Assembly (NCBI RefSeq): GCF_010731295.1
Contig: NZ_AP022579.1
Location: 6,138,001 to 6,202,000, forward strand
From: Mycolicibacterium boenickei
GTDB lineage: Bacteria > Actinomycetota > Actinomycetes > Mycobacteriales > Mycobacteriaceae
Direction: 5' to 3'
Length of the DNA stretch: 64,000 nucleotides
A model generated the notes under the pieces. That model was not told the origin of the DNA, did no database searches, and saw only the letters and a list, made by a program, of their open reading frames with translations. Below, piece by piece: positions 8,534-17,590 of the stretch. Numbering within the stretch: position 1 is the first letter of the stretch; the number at the start of each line of letters is the position of its first letter. The translations under genes and the position numbers were made by a program.

Positions 8534-9694
8534 GTGTCGGCTTCCGCTGACGTGGTCGAGGACATCGACGCGGTGCGTGCCCGGATCCGCGAGTTCCTCG
8601 ACAATGCCCCCAAGCCGACGGGCCTGCGGAACTACGGCCCCACTCCGACTGCGGGCGACGTCGAGGCGGGCCAGCAGTGGCACCGCTATCTCGCCGATCA
8701 CGGCTACACCTGCCTGCACTGGCCGCTCGAATTCGGCGGCGCTGCAGCCTCTGTGGCATACCAGGCCGTCTTCGCCGAAGAATGTGCCCGGGCCGGCCTG
8801 CCCCGGCAACTGAACATCACCGGGGCGGATCTGGTCGGCCCAGTGTTGATCAAGTTCGGCAGCCAGGACCAGAAAGACCGCTACCTGGACGGCATCCGGC
8901 TCGGCGACGACGTCTGGACGCAGCTGTTCTCCGAACCGGGCGCAGGCTCGGACCTGGCCGGCGTCCGCACCCGAGCCGCGCGGACCGACAACGGCTGGCG
9001 GATCGACGGTCAGAAGGTGTGGAGTTCGGCGGCGGCATCGGCCGACTACGGGCTGCTACTCGCCCGCACGGGCCCTGACAAACACCGCGGCCTATCGATG
9101 TTCGTTGTGCCGATGGGCATTCCGGGAGTCACGGTTCGCCCGCTCACCCAGATGGACGGTGAAAGCAAGTTCAACGAGGTCTTCCTCGACGGCGTCGAAC
9201 TGAGCGAAGGCGCACTGATCGGTGAGGTCGGCCAGGGCTGGGCGGTGGCAATGGTCACCCTCGGCCGCGAGCGTCTGACGCTGGGCACGCAGGCCGTGGC
9301 AATGTTTCAGCTGCACGAACAGATGGTCCAGGCGGCCCGTCAACGCGGTTTGCTCGACCAAACACTCTCCCGGTCGATGACGCGGTTGTGGGCTCGGATG
9401 TGGCTGCTGCGATTCACCTGGCAGCGCGCAATCGACTCCGGCGACCTGACGTCACCGGCCTTCTCGGTGCTCAAGCTGATGACCTCGGAGACTGACCGGG
9501 ACCTCGGCGACATGGCCACCGAGGTCCTGGGCACCGACGCATGTACCGACCCGACGGGCTCAGGTGACGCCTCGAACCTGGTGCACCACATGCTGGTCGG
9601 GCGGGCGCAGACAATCCTCGGCGGCACCAGCGAGATTCAGCGCAACATCCTGGGTGAGCGGGTGCTGGGGCTCCCGAAGGAACCCCCACGGTGA
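8534..9694 (+). CDS. Acyl-CoA dehydrogenase (FadE-type, large-subunit-like)
   Basis: The preferred start is GTG 8534, which follows AAGGAGTAA at 8523-8531; an in-frame start at 8504 would add ten residues. The 386-residue protein shows the FAD/substrate segment QLFSEPGAGSDLAGVRT, the mid-domain DGQKVWSSAAASADYGLLLAR, and the C-terminal ILGGTSEIQRNILGERVLGLPKE typical of larger subunits in paired actinobacterial acyl-CoA dehydrogenases. It overlaps the CoA-transferase-like gene by GTGA at 9691-9694. Role: introduction of an alpha,beta double bond into an acyl-CoA. Confidence 0.9.
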   Translation: MSASADVVEDIDAVRARIREFLDNAPKPTGLRNYGPTPTAGDVEAGQQWHRYLADHGYTCLHWPLEFGGAAASVAYQAVFAEECARAGLPRQLNITGADLVGPVLIKFGSQDQKDRYLDGIRLGDDVWTQLFSEPGAGSDLAGVRTRAARTDNGWRIDGQKVWSSAAASADYGLLLARTGPDKHRGLSMFVVPMGIPGVTVRPLTQMDGESKFNEVFLDGVELSEGALIGEVGQGWAVAMVTLGRERLTLGTQAVAMFQLHEQMVQAARQRGLLDQTLSRSMTRLWARMWLLRFTWQRAIDSGDLTSPAFSVLKLMTSETDRDLGDMATEVLGTDACTDPTGSGDASNLVHHMLVGRAQTILGGTSEIQRNILGERVLGLPKEPPR

Positions 9695-10881
9695 CACAGC
9701 ATCTCACCGCAGCCGTCGTCACGGCCGCGCTGCGTGCGATGCTGCGTCCCGGGATGACGCTGGCTCTCGGCGACGGGGTCGGTGCGCTGAATTGCCTTGA
9801 TGACGGCACATCGATCGGCACGGCCGTGAGCGCGGCAGCCCGCGAGGTGGGTTCGGTACGACTCGTGCTGGGCTGGCTGCCCGCCGCGGTGGACGGCATC
9901 GAAGTAGACGCGTTCGCCGATGTGGTGGCATTGATGCCGGGCTGGGGTGTGCGCGAGGTGCTACGCAGTCCGTCGGCGCAGTTCCTGCCGACCCGGCTCG
10001 CTGCGATACCCGCGCTGTTGACCGATGTGCTGCGCCCCGACGTGTTGCTCACTCGCCTCGTGCAACGCGACGGCGCGCTCCAGTTCGGCACCGAGGTGTC
10101 CTGGCAACGCACGGTGATCGCAAGCGGTGCAAGCGTACTCGGTATTGTCGACACGTCCGCCCCCGCCGCCGACGCTGAACGCACCGTCGATGTTACCGCG
10201 GTAGAAGTGCTGGGCACGGTCGGCGGCGGCGTGACCCGCCTTCCCGAGCGAAAACCTGAACCGATCCACGAGATGCTCGCCGACGCGGTATTGCGGTTTG
10301 TCCCCGAAGGTGCGCGCCTGCAATATGGTCCAGGCCAGTTGGGGACGGCGCTGCTGCAACGGGCGCAGGTACCACTGCAGATCGACACCGGTCTGCTCAC
10401 CGACGCCGTCGTCGACCTCGACCGGCACGGTCTACTGGTCGGCACCCCGTCGGCGACATACCTGCTCGGCAGTGACGTGCTCTACGACTGGGCCGACGGC
10501 CGCCGAATCTTGCGGGGAATCGACCACACCCACGACCTGAGCCGGCTTTCCCGCGGCGCACCGTTGATCGCCGTGAACACCGCCATCGAGATCGACCCGT
10601 ACGGGCAGATAAACGTGGAAGGTGCGGGTGAGAAGGTGTTCGGCGGGATCGGTGGCCACCCTGACTACTGCGCAGCCGCAAGAATGAGTTGTGGCGGACT
10701 GTCGATCATCGCCGTGCCCGCCAAAACCAATGGGCGCTCACCACTTGTCGAACGGCTCAGCCGGCCCGTTTCCACGCCGGCCCACGATGTCGATCTCATT
10801 GTCACCGAGTCCGGGTACGTCGACCTGCGCGCGGCGGGCTGGTCGCAGCGCCGCACGCTCATCGCCGGACTCTTCGCCTGA
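9691..10881 (+). CDS. Acetyl-CoA hydrolase/transferase family protein
   Basis: A 396-residue protein starting at GTG 9691. It resembles the acetyl-CoA hydrolase/4-hydroxybutyrate CoA-transferase family. The C-terminal half has IAVNTAIEIDPYGQINVEG, which carries the family's conserved acidic/DPxGQxN motif, and GGIGGHPDYCAAARMSCGG. The N-terminal half (PGMTLALGDGVGA) is more diverged, and the usual catalytic glutamate context is not obvious to me, so transferase versus hydrolase remains open. It is coupled to the upstream dehydrogenase and precedes an SDR, which fits moving CoA between acids or releasing a product acid. Confidence 0.8.
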   Translation: MTQHLTAAVVTAALRAMLRPGMTLALGDGVGALNCLDDGTSIGTAVSAAAREVGSVRLVLGWLPAAVDGIEVDAFADVVALMPGWGVREVLRSPSAQFLPTRLAAIPALLTDVLRPDVLLTRLVQRDGALQFGTEVSWQRTVIASGASVLGIVDTSAPAADAERTVDVTAVEVLGTVGGGVTRLPERKPEPIHEMLADAVLRFVPEGARLQYGPGQLGTALLQRAQVPLQIDTGLLTDAVVDLDRHGLLVGTPSATYLLGSDVLYDWADGRRILRGIDHTHDLSRLSRGAPLIAVNTAIEIDPYGQINVEGAGEKVFGGIGGHPDYCAAARMSCGGLSIIAVPAKTNGRSPLVERLSRPVSTPAHDVDLIVTESGYVDLRAAGWSQRRTLIAGLFA

Positions 10882-10896
10882 AGAAAGGGAATTTCC

Positions 10897-11808
10897 ATGA
10901 CCACACTCGAGGGTCAGGTCGTCCTCGTCACCGGGGGCGGGCGCGGCATCGGACGGGCGCATTGCCTGGAGCTCGCCGCACGCGGTGCAGCCGTTGTGGT
11001 GAACGATCCGGGCGTGAGCCGCGACGGCACGACAGGCGGTGATGCGTCAGGTCCAGCGGCCGAAGTCGTCGCCGAGATCGAGGCGGCCGGCGGTAAGGCC
11101 GTGGCCCACACGGGATCAGTGTCGTCATGGGACGACGTCGACGACATGATCTCGACGGCCGTCGACAGCTTCGGCACGTTGACCGGTGTTGTCAACAACG
11201 CGGGGATCGTGCGCGATGGCATGGTCGCGACCGTGTCGGAATCCGATTGGGACGCGGTGGTCGCCGTGCACCTCAAGGGTACGTTCGCGGTGACCCGGCA
11301 CGCGTGCGAGTACTGGCGCGCCCAATCGAAGGCCGGCAACCCGATCGACGCGCACATCGTCAACACCGTCTCGGGCGCGGGTTTGTGGGGCAACATCGGT
11401 CAGAGCGCATACGGTGCCGCCAAAGCGGCGATCGCCAATCTGACTGTCGTCACGGCGATGGAAGCCCGTCGTTATGGCGTCGCAGTGAACGCAATTTCAC
11501 CGCTGGCGGTAACCCGGATCAGCGCGGACTTCTTCGGAAGTGACCAGGCTGCCGACCCAGCGTTGGACCCCGCCCGCAGTTCGGCGGTGGTGGCGTGGCT
11601 GCAGTCGCGCGAGTCGTCTTGGCTCACGGGCCAGATCTTGCGGGTGAACGGGCACCAGCTCAGCCGGATCGAGGGATTCACTGAAGCATCCGGCAGCTAT
11701 GCCGCCAAAGATGGTGTGTCACTGGAGTTCTCTGAGATCGGCCAAGCCGTCAGCTGGCTGTACGGCACATCACCGCGGGGGTTGGCCGGTCCACTACCTG
11801 CGCGGTAG
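10897..11808 (+). CDS. Short-chain dehydrogenase, multifunctional-enzyme-2 hydroxyacyl-CoA type
   Basis: The 303-residue SDR has the NAD motif VTGGGRGIGRAH, the NNAG motif and the active-site YGAAK (within QSAYGAAKAAIAN). The sequence VVNDPGVSRDG followed by a variable loop is characteristic of SDRs related to the 3-hydroxyacyl-CoA dehydrogenase part of peroxisomal multifunctional enzyme 2. The likely reaction is oxidation of a 3-hydroxyacyl-CoA to the 3-keto form. It is the last gene of the operon starting at 7113 and lies 15 bases after the CoA-transferase-like gene. Confidence 0.87.
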   Translation: MTTLEGQVVLVTGGGRGIGRAHCLELAARGAAVVVNDPGVSRDGTTGGDASGPAAEVVAEIEAAGGKAVAHTGSVSSWDDVDDMISTAVDSFGTLTGVVNNAGIVRDGMVATVSESDWDAVVAVHLKGTFAVTRHACEYWRAQSKAGNPIDAHIVNTVSGAGLWGNIGQSAYGAAKAAIANLTVVTAMEARRYGVAVNAISPLAVTRISADFFGSDQAADPALDPARSSAVVAWLQSRESSWLTGQILRVNGHQLSRIEGFTEASGSYAAKDGVSLEFSEIGQAVSWLYGTSPRGLAGPLPAR

Positions 11809-11858
11809 CAGACCTCACACCGTGACCGCGATACTCTGCGTGAGTGCCACGGCTGAGG

Positions 11859-12245
11859 TCACCGGCAGTCGGAACGGGCTGGCGCCTCCGGCGAAATCGA
11901 ATTGGATCGGGCATGGCGGTAGCGGGCGGTGACCGACAGGAACCTGCGTTGCAGTTGCGGAGGCGACGGTTGGATACGCGTACTCGTCCGGAACTGTGCG
12001 ACAAGCTCCCGAAGCGAGGATTCGGCGTCATGGCCAACATAGCCTTCGAGCCACGCCACGCACTTCTCGATGACGTCATCAGGTACTGACAACCGCAATC
12101 GCACCACCGCTGCCATCAGATACCCGGTGGGTAAAAGTGTTTCACCGCTGCCGATACTGACGTAGAGCTCGGCCCGCTCTGCGCGGCCTAGGTGCGGTCC
12201 AACGAGCTCCGCCAGTTCCCAGGCCACCGCGTTGGCTTCCGTCAT
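11859..12245 (-). CDS. Conserved hypothetical protein, 128 residues
   Basis: ATG at 12245 (MTEANAVAWELAELVGPHLG) gives a 128-residue frame ending at 11859. The protein is predicted mostly helical, with the segments RAERAELYVSIGSGE and YLMAAVVRLRLSVPDDVIE, and a basic tail. I recognise no domain. It is the last gene of a minus-strand operon that begins with the SDR at 15843 and starts 38 bases after the VOC gene stops. The Arg/Ser-rich end may not be essential. Confidence 0.6.
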   Translation of the reverse strand: MTEANAVAWELAELVGPHLGRAERAELYVSIGSGETLLPTGYLMAAVVRLRLSVPDDVIEKCVAWLEGYVGHDAESSLRELVAQFRTSTRIQPSPPQLQRRFLSVTARYRHARSNSISPEAPARSDCR

Positions 12246-12282
12246 GTCTTGCTCGTCAATCTCTACGTTGCAGACCGCGTGG

Positions 12283-13227
12283 CTAGCGGCCGAAGTGGGC
12301 CAGCGGTCGCTCGACGAACTCGAACACCACGCCGTCTGGCGACCGAAGAAACGCGATGTGCAACCCATCGATCTTCGTTCCCGGCAGCGGGCACCACACC
12401 GGATCACCCATGCGCTCAACCGAATCGGGTATCGATGCCAGCGCATCGCGGACGTTCTCCACCCGCAGCGCGCAGCGGTACAGCCCTTGGCGGTTGCCGC
12501 CCCACGGTACCTTCTGCGGCTTGGTCGCGGGGTGCTGCACCACGACGAGAGTGAACTGATGACCATCCTCGGCAAGCGCGTAACTGGAGACCACACAGTC
12601 CATCGCGCCGGTTCCGCGAGGAGCCAGTTGGGCACCTGTCACCGGCACCGTCTTCGGCGCATCCACCTCCTCAAACCCGATCGCAGTGAGGAACTCGCCG
12701 GTGGCTGCCGCGTCGATCGCCGAGATCCTGATTCCGTTGAACAATCCACCCTTCGACGCATCGTCGCCGACAGGCAGTTCGGTCAACTCGATCACGACGC
12801 CGTCGGGATCGATCGCGAGCACCGCCGTACCGTCACCGAGCAAGCCCTCAACCGGCTCCCCCACCGTCAACCCGGCTTCACGTAGCGCCGAGGCCACGCC
12901 ATCGAGGTCCGCAACACCGAATTGCGCGGCACGAATCCCGGGCCGGACCGGATCGTTGTTGAAGTCCCGACCCAGCGCCGGTGAGAAGTACTCGATGGCC
13001 TCCAACGCGCAGCCGCCGCGCCCACCTCGCGCGTCATAGAGAAACGAGGTGGCACAGAAGGTTTCACCGTCCAGACCGAGAATCGTGCCGTCGGTGGCAA
13101 CCTTGGGATCGGTACGCATCCGCGCGTTCAGACCGAGTATCTCGCCGTAGACCCGCTCGGTGGTGTCCAACGATGCACAGTTCAGGTTGACGTGCAGGAA
13201 ACGGCGGGCCAGAACGTCGACCGCCAC
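12283..13227 (-). CDS. Two-domain VOC (glyoxalase/dioxygenase superfamily) protein
   Basis: GTG at 13227 shares one base with the stop of the upstream CoA-transferase, so upstream parts of this frame belong to that gene. The 314-residue protein contains two betaalphabetabetabeta modules: FLHVNLNCASLDTTERVY at the N-terminus and NGIRISAIDAAATGEFLTAI from about residue 175. Segments such as VLAIDPDGVVIELTELP and SPDGVVFEFVERP carry the usual glutamate metal ligands. VOC members include methylmalonyl-CoA epimerase, glyoxalase I and extradiol dioxygenases. Next to a family III CoA-transferase, an epimerase or isomerase acting on a CoA ester is plausible, without proof. Confidence 0.85.
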   Translation of the reverse strand: MAVDVLARRFLHVNLNCASLDTTERVYGEILGLNARMRTDPKVATDGTILGLDGETFCATSFLYDARGGRGGCALEAIEYFSPALGRDFNNDPVRPGIRAAQFGVADLDGVASALREAGLTVGEPVEGLLGDGTAVLAIDPDGVVIELTELPVGDDASKGGLFNGIRISAIDAAATGEFLTAIGFEEVDAPKTVPVTGAQLAPRGTGAMDCVVSSYALAEDGHQFTLVVVQHPATKPQKVPWGGNRQGLYRCALRVENVRDALASIPDSVERMGDPVWCPLPGTKIDGLHIAFLRSPDGVVFEFVERPLAHFGR

Positions 13228-14438
13228 TAAAGGACCACCGAGTTGATCTTGAAGTCGATGATCTCGTCCTCGTCGAACCCGAGTTCGGCCAGCAATGAAT
13301 CGGTGTGCTCCCCGTGTCCGGGTGCACAGGTCAGATTCAGTGGTACCTCGTCGAACTGCACCGGGCTGGCGGCCAACGCGAACTCGTTGCCCTGCGCGTC
13401 GGTGGTGCGTGGCAGATACCCGTTGGCGATGGCCTGCGGATCGCTGTGCACCTCGTGAGCGGTGTGCATGACATCCCAGACACCGTCGAAACCCGCAAAA
13501 GCCTTCTCCCAGTGGGCCAGGTCCTCGGATTCGAAGCTGCGTCGCAACTCCGCGATGCACTCGACCCGGTTTCCGAAGCGCGCGGCCGCGTTGGCGAACC
13601 GCTCATCGGCTATCAGGTCGACCCTGCCGAGCCGAGTGCAGAAGTCGGACCAGAAGCGGTCCGACTGCAGCAGCACGAAGGCGATGAACCTGTCATCGCG
13701 GGTCTTGTAGATACTGGCCACCGGGTTGGGCATCTCGTCCAGGTTGAACTTTGGGATGTCCTGACCGGTGACGCCCGCCCCGACGATGTCCGGTCCGAGC
13801 TGCCAGATCGCGGCATTGAGCAGCGACACGTCGACCACCGACGGTTCACCGGTGCGCTCACGTTTCAGCAGTGCCGCGGCAATACCGCCGGCAATCGCCA
13901 ACCCACCATAGGAATCCCCGAAAGCCGGCCGCTGGATCGGTGGGTATGAGCCGGTACCGTCGGAGTAGGCATCGGCGATGCCACCACGCGCCCAGTACGC
14001 CGCGAGATCAAAGCCGCCCTGCGAGGCCAGGTCACCACGGATGCCGTAACCGTGCCCGCGGGCGTAGATGATCTTGGGGTTGCGCGCCCGGACCTGGTCG
14101 ACGTCAATGCCCATGCGCTGCCGCGAATCCGGCAGCAGATTCGTGACGAATACATCGGCAGTCTCGATCAGCTTCATCAACAGCTCCAGACCCTCGGGGG
14201 TCGAGGTGTCCAGGCCGATGCTGCGCTTACCGCGATTGGGCTGTTCGACGAAGTGGTTCACGCCCCCAGCGCCGGTGACGATTCCGGAGCTGATCAAGCC
14301 GCGCTGCGGGTCTCCGGTCTCAGGATGCTCGACCTTGATGACGTCGGCCCCCCAGTCGGCTAGTACCGCGCCGGCGGCCGGGACGAACGTCCATGCCGCC
14401 AACTCGACGACACGGATTCCGTTGAGAATGTCTGTCAT
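13227..14438 (-). CDS. Family III CoA-transferase (CaiB/BaiF type)
   Basis: The 403-residue protein opens with NGIRVVELAAWTFVPAAGAVLADWGADVIKVEHP, the standard start of CaiB/BaiF transferases, split here across the text: strand VVELAAWTF and motif LADWGADVIKVEHPETGDP. The conserved active-site aspartate is probably the one in RPAFGDSYGGLA. These enzymes move CoA between acyl-CoA and a free acid through an anhydride intermediate; some relatives act as racemases. It lies between a SnoaL-like gene and a VOC gene in a minus-strand operon of five genes. The product may replace an ATP-dependent ligase for one intermediate. Confidence 0.93.
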   Translation of the reverse strand: MTDILNGIRVVELAAWTFVPAAGAVLADWGADVIKVEHPETGDPQRGLISSGIVTGAGGVNHFVEQPNRGKRSIGLDTSTPEGLELLMKLIETADVFVTNLLPDSRQRMGIDVDQVRARNPKIIYARGHGYGIRGDLASQGGFDLAAYWARGGIADAYSDGTGSYPPIQRPAFGDSYGGLAIAGGIAAALLKRERTGEPSVVDVSLLNAAIWQLGPDIVGAGVTGQDIPKFNLDEMPNPVASIYKTRDDRFIAFVLLQSDRFWSDFCTRLGRVDLIADERFANAAARFGNRVECIAELRRSFESEDLAHWEKAFAGFDGVWDVMHTAHEVHSDPQAIANGYLPRTTDAQGNEFALAASPVQFDEVPLNLTCAPGHGEHTDSLLAELGFDEDEIIDFKINSVVL

Positions 14439-14470
14439 TGTCTCTCTCGCTTCGCATCAGGGAATGGTGG

Positions 14471-15052
14471 TCAGTGGGATCGAATCCCGAATTGGATATC
14501 GTCGATTCCCCGAAACGGCGTGAAATCGGGCTTTCCGTACCAGGATGGTCGTGCGCGGTGGCCGGGCTCGGGGCGGGCCCAGTCGACCCAGGGGCCCCAG
14601 TCGTCGCGGCTGAGTTTGTCCTCGAGGGTCTGCGGGAAGTCGCGCTCGGCTTCGGCGTAGCGGCGCGCGAAATCCTTCATCTCACCCATGAGCCAAATGT
14701 CCTCCTCGCGACTCCACTTGCCCGCGCCGGCGTAGTCGACGACCTGAAAGGAGGGAAAATCGATGGGCGGAGCTCCGGGCTCGGGGTTATCGGCCCGGTT
14801 GAGGCACTCGTACACCACTCGATCACCGTCGATGACATACCACTTCAGGACGGTGTACACCATGGGCGAAGCACCCATGGTGCCTTCGAGGTACGGCGCA
14901 ATCTCGTTGGGGCCGATGAAGGTTCCGTAGAAGTGGTCGAAGTACGGGGCATCATCAGTGAACAGGTTGGCCCACCCGACCCAGTCCTCCAGCACCGGAC
15001 CGGTGAGATAGTAGTGACGAAACTCCCGCTCGACCTCTGCACGATCTGCCAT
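14471..15052 (-). CDS. SnoaL-like/NTF2-fold protein
   Basis: ATG at 15052 (MADRAEVEREFRHYYL) is chosen because it follows GGAGGAG and lies just after the SDR stop; the frame extends further upstream into the SDR. The 193-residue protein has the cone-fold pattern of NTF2/SnoaL proteins: WVGWANLFTDDAPYFDHFYG, then VYTVLKWYVIDGDRVVYECLNR. These serve as cyclases, isomerases, dehydratases or epoxide hydrolases. No specific catalytic dyad can be assigned by eye. It is flanked by an SDR and a CoA-transferase in one operon. Confidence 0.75.
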   Translation of the reverse strand: MADRAEVEREFRHYYLTGPVLEDWVGWANLFTDDAPYFDHFYGTFIGPNEIAPYLEGTMGASPMVYTVLKWYVIDGDRVVYECLNRADNPEPGAPPIDFPSFQVVDYAGAGKWSREEDIWLMGEMKDFARRYAEAERDFPQTLEDKLSRDDWGPWVDWARPEPGHRARPSWYGKPDFTPFRGIDDIQFGIRSH

Positions 15053-15054
15053 GG

Positions 15055-15843
15055 CTACGGTGCTCCTCCGTCTGCATAGATGGTCTGGCCGGTCACGAAT
15101 CCGCACCGATCCGATAAGAGGAACGCGATGAGCGCGCCGATCTCATCGGGTTGGCCGGGCCGGGCCAGCGCCGCGTCGAATCCGAAGTCTTCGACTAGGG
15201 CCCGCTCCAGAGCCTCGTCGTACGGGTAGCCCTTGTTCTCCGCGATGTATCCGCGAATAGCGTGCAACGCATCGGTTTCCACCGCTCCGGGTGCAATGGA
15301 GTTGGCCCGGACACCGTCCTTACCGTAGGTACGCGCGATTCCGCGGGTGAATGTAGCGACAGCGGCCTTCAGACTGGCGTATGGCAGCCGGGGCTCATGC
15401 GGCGCGCGCGACGAATACGCGGATGTGGTGACGACCGCCCCTCTCGTCTTGACCAGATGCGGTATTGCCGCCTGGACGCTCCGCGTCGTCGCGAGCAGCA
15501 CATCGCGGAAGGCCGCATCCCATGCGTCGTCGGAGGAATCGATGGCCATCATTCCCGCGGTACCCATCGTGACCGCGATGCCATCAAGGCGACCCAACAG
15601 TTTCACCGCCTCGGTCACGGCATCGACAGCCACGCCCGGCTGACTGACATCGGCCGTCACGCTGTACACCGCCGACGCTCCGGCCTCGGTGACAGCGTCA
15701 ATGGCCGATTTGGCCCGCACTTCATCCCGACCGATCACTGCGACGGCAGCCCCGTCGGCCGCCAATACCTTGGCTCCAGCCAAACCCATACCCGCGGTAC
15801 CACCGACGATGACATATGCCTTGTCCCGGACGTTCAGATCCAC
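15055..15843 (-). CDS. Short-chain dehydrogenase/reductase
   Basis: A 262-residue SDR. The cofactor motif is VIVGGTAGMGLAGAKVL, with GGTAGMG in place of the common TGxxxGxG. The active site YASLK is intact, and NSIAPGAVETDAL and VTGQTIYADGG close the fold. It is the first gene of the minus-strand operon SDR - SnoaL - CaiB - VOC - 128-residue protein. Its 131-base upstream region carries a copy of the cluster motif. Substrate unknown; a hydroxyacyl-CoA or alcohol intermediate is likely. Confidence 0.88.
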   Translation of the reverse strand: MDLNVRDKAYVIVGGTAGMGLAGAKVLAADGAAVAVIGRDEVRAKSAIDAVTEAGASAVYSVTADVSQPGVAVDAVTEAVKLLGRLDGIAVTMGTAGMMAIDSSDDAWDAAFRDVLLATTRSVQAAIPHLVKTRGAVVTTSAYSSRAPHEPRLPYASLKAAVATFTRGIARTYGKDGVRANSIAPGAVETDALHAIRGYIAENKGYPYDEALERALVEDFGFDAALARPGQPDEIGALIAFLLSDRCGFVTGQTIYADGGAP

Positions 15844-15869
15844 CGACAGTCACCCTTCAGTTTATGAAC

Positions 15870-15879
15870 ATAACTGTCA
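15870..15879. promoter_or_regulatory. Candidate cluster operator (ATAACTGTCA)
   Basis: This motif lies 27 bases upstream of the SDR start at 15843 and matches the ATAACTrT core shared with the promoters at 1800, 7057, 17530, 20996, 25890 and 30752. A position this close to the start fits repression. Confidence 0.42.
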
Positions 15880-15974
15880 GAATAGTATCGCACTATCTCC
15901 CCACAAAACAGAGAAGTGGACTGGCAAAGAATAAGATTCAGAGCAGTACATCTCAGTACACAGTTGCCAGAAAT

Positions 15975-17477
15975 TCAGCTCAGCGGGTATCCGATGGTCT
16001 TGGTCTGCAGATGCTGCTCGAAGCCCTCGATGCCGTTCTGCCTGCCGATACCGCTCATCTTGTATCCGCCGAACGGCGCATCGGCGCCGTAGTACATGCC
16101 GCTGTTGATCATCAGCGAGCCGGTCCGGATGCGACGAGCGACGGCCATGGCGCGCTCGTTGGAGCCCATGATCCCGCCAGCCAGACCATATTTCGAGTTG
16201 TTCGCCATCTCGACGGCACCGTCGTCGCCGCCGTCGTACGGGGTGATCGACAGCACCGGGCCAAAGACCTCCTCCTGGAAGATGGTGTGATCCGGTGCGA
16301 CGTCGGCGACAACCGTCGGCGCCACGAAGAAGCCACGAGCCAAGCCCTCGGGCACACCGCCGCCGACGGTGACCCGCCCCCCTTCGGCCTTCGCAATCTC
16401 GACGTAGTTCAGGACCCTGTCGCGCTGCTTCGCCGACACCAGCGGACCGCAGAAGGTGTTCGGGTCGGCCGGGTTACCTACGGCAAGAGCGCCGAATGTC
16501 GCGGTCGCAACCTCGACGGCCTGGTCATAGTGACTGCGCGGCACCAGCATTCGAGTTGCCAGCGCACAGCCCTGCCCGGAATGCATCAGCGCGCCGATAC
16601 AACCCGGCAGCGCCATATTCATGTCGGCGTCGTCAAGTATGAGATAGGCCGATTTGCCGCCGAGCTCGAGCATGTTGCGCTTCATGGTGTCCCCGGACAG
16701 CCGCTGGATCAGCTGGCCGACCGCCGTCGAACCGGTGAAGGAAATCATGTCAACCCGCGGATCGGTAACCAAGCGCTGGGCAATGCCATTGTCCGACGTC
16801 GTCACGATGTTGACGACTCCGGCTGGAATGTCGGTCTTTTCGGCGATGATCCGACCCCAGCGCAGCGCGCTCCACGGGGTCTCGATCGCCGGCTTCAGCA
16901 CCATGGTGTTACCAGTGGCCAGGACCTGGCCGATCTTGTTACTGATGATCTCGAACGGGAAGTTCCACGGCGTGATGGCCCCGACCACACCCATGGGCTC
17001 CTTCACCACGACCCGGTTATAAGGCACGCCCATCTTGGCATCCTGGGCGAGCATCCTTTCCCACTGGAAGGAGGAGATCAGCTCTGCGGGGTACCGGATG
17101 GCATCAGCCAGCGGCCATTCCAGCTGCGCGATATAGGTCATCCCCACCGTCGCACCGACCTCGGCGATCAGCTCGGCGCGGATATCTTCCTTTTCCTCCT
17201 GCAGCGCCTCGTGTAACTGGATCAGGCAACGCTGACGCAACGCCCGGTTGGTCGACCAGTCGGTGGTGTCGAAGGCGTGACGGGCAGCGGCGATCGCCTC
17301 GTCCATATCCTCAGCACCCGCATCGGCCGTGACACCGAGCACCTCCTCGGTCGCGGGATTGAGGTTGTCGGCTGTCTGACCAGTCGCCGCCTCACGCAGT
17401 TCACCGTTGATCAGCAGTCGAGCCTCGGGGTTGAAGTTGCAGTTGACGGTGGCGGCGGCGGTCGGTGAAGCCGTCAT
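15975..17477 (-). CDS. Aldehyde dehydrogenase (NAD(P)+-dependent)
   Basis: A 500-residue member of the aldehyde dehydrogenase superfamily. It has ITPWNFPFEI, the general base in MLELGGKSA, the nucleophile in SGQGCALATR, the EEVFGPVLSITPY motif and MINSGMYYGADAPFGGYKMSGIG near the C-terminus. It oxidises an aldehyde to the acid, or to an acyl-CoA if CoA-dependent, which cannot be told from sequence alone. It would handle aldehydes made by P450 hydroxylation and alcohol oxidation in this cluster. It is divergent from the acyl-CoA dehydrogenase at 17591, with the cluster motif between them. Confidence 0.94.
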   Translation of the reverse strand: MTASPTAAATVNCNFNPEARLLINGELREAATGQTADNLNPATEEVLGVTADAGAEDMDEAIAAARHAFDTTDWSTNRALRQRCLIQLHEALQEEKEDIRAELIAEVGATVGMTYIAQLEWPLADAIRYPAELISSFQWERMLAQDAKMGVPYNRVVVKEPMGVVGAITPWNFPFEIISNKIGQVLATGNTMVLKPAIETPWSALRWGRIIAEKTDIPAGVVNIVTTSDNGIAQRLVTDPRVDMISFTGSTAVGQLIQRLSGDTMKRNMLELGGKSAYLILDDADMNMALPGCIGALMHSGQGCALATRMLVPRSHYDQAVEVATATFGALAVGNPADPNTFCGPLVSAKQRDRVLNYVEIAKAEGGRVTVGGGVPEGLARGFFVAPTVVADVAPDHTIFQEEVFGPVLSITPYDGGDDGAVEMANNSKYGLAGGIMGSNERAMAVARRIRTGSLMINSGMYYGADAPFGGYKMSGIGRQNGIEGFEQHLQTKTIGYPLS

Positions 17478-17529
17478 TGGCGGTCCCTCTCCAAGAAGTG
17501 TTGGCTTGCGCTATTGTAGCCCTTTATAG

Positions 17530-17539
17530 ATAACTGTTT
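17530..17539. promoter_or_regulatory. Candidate cluster operator (ATAACTGTTT)
   Basis: Located in the 113-base divergent promoter between the aldehyde dehydrogenase and the acyl-CoA dehydrogenase operon. It shares the ATAACTrTwT pattern with the other cluster promoters. Confidence 0.42.
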
Positions 17540-17590
17540 AGCGGATTCGGCTTTCTCGACGGATCCTCGACCCAACGAAGGGGGATCCGG

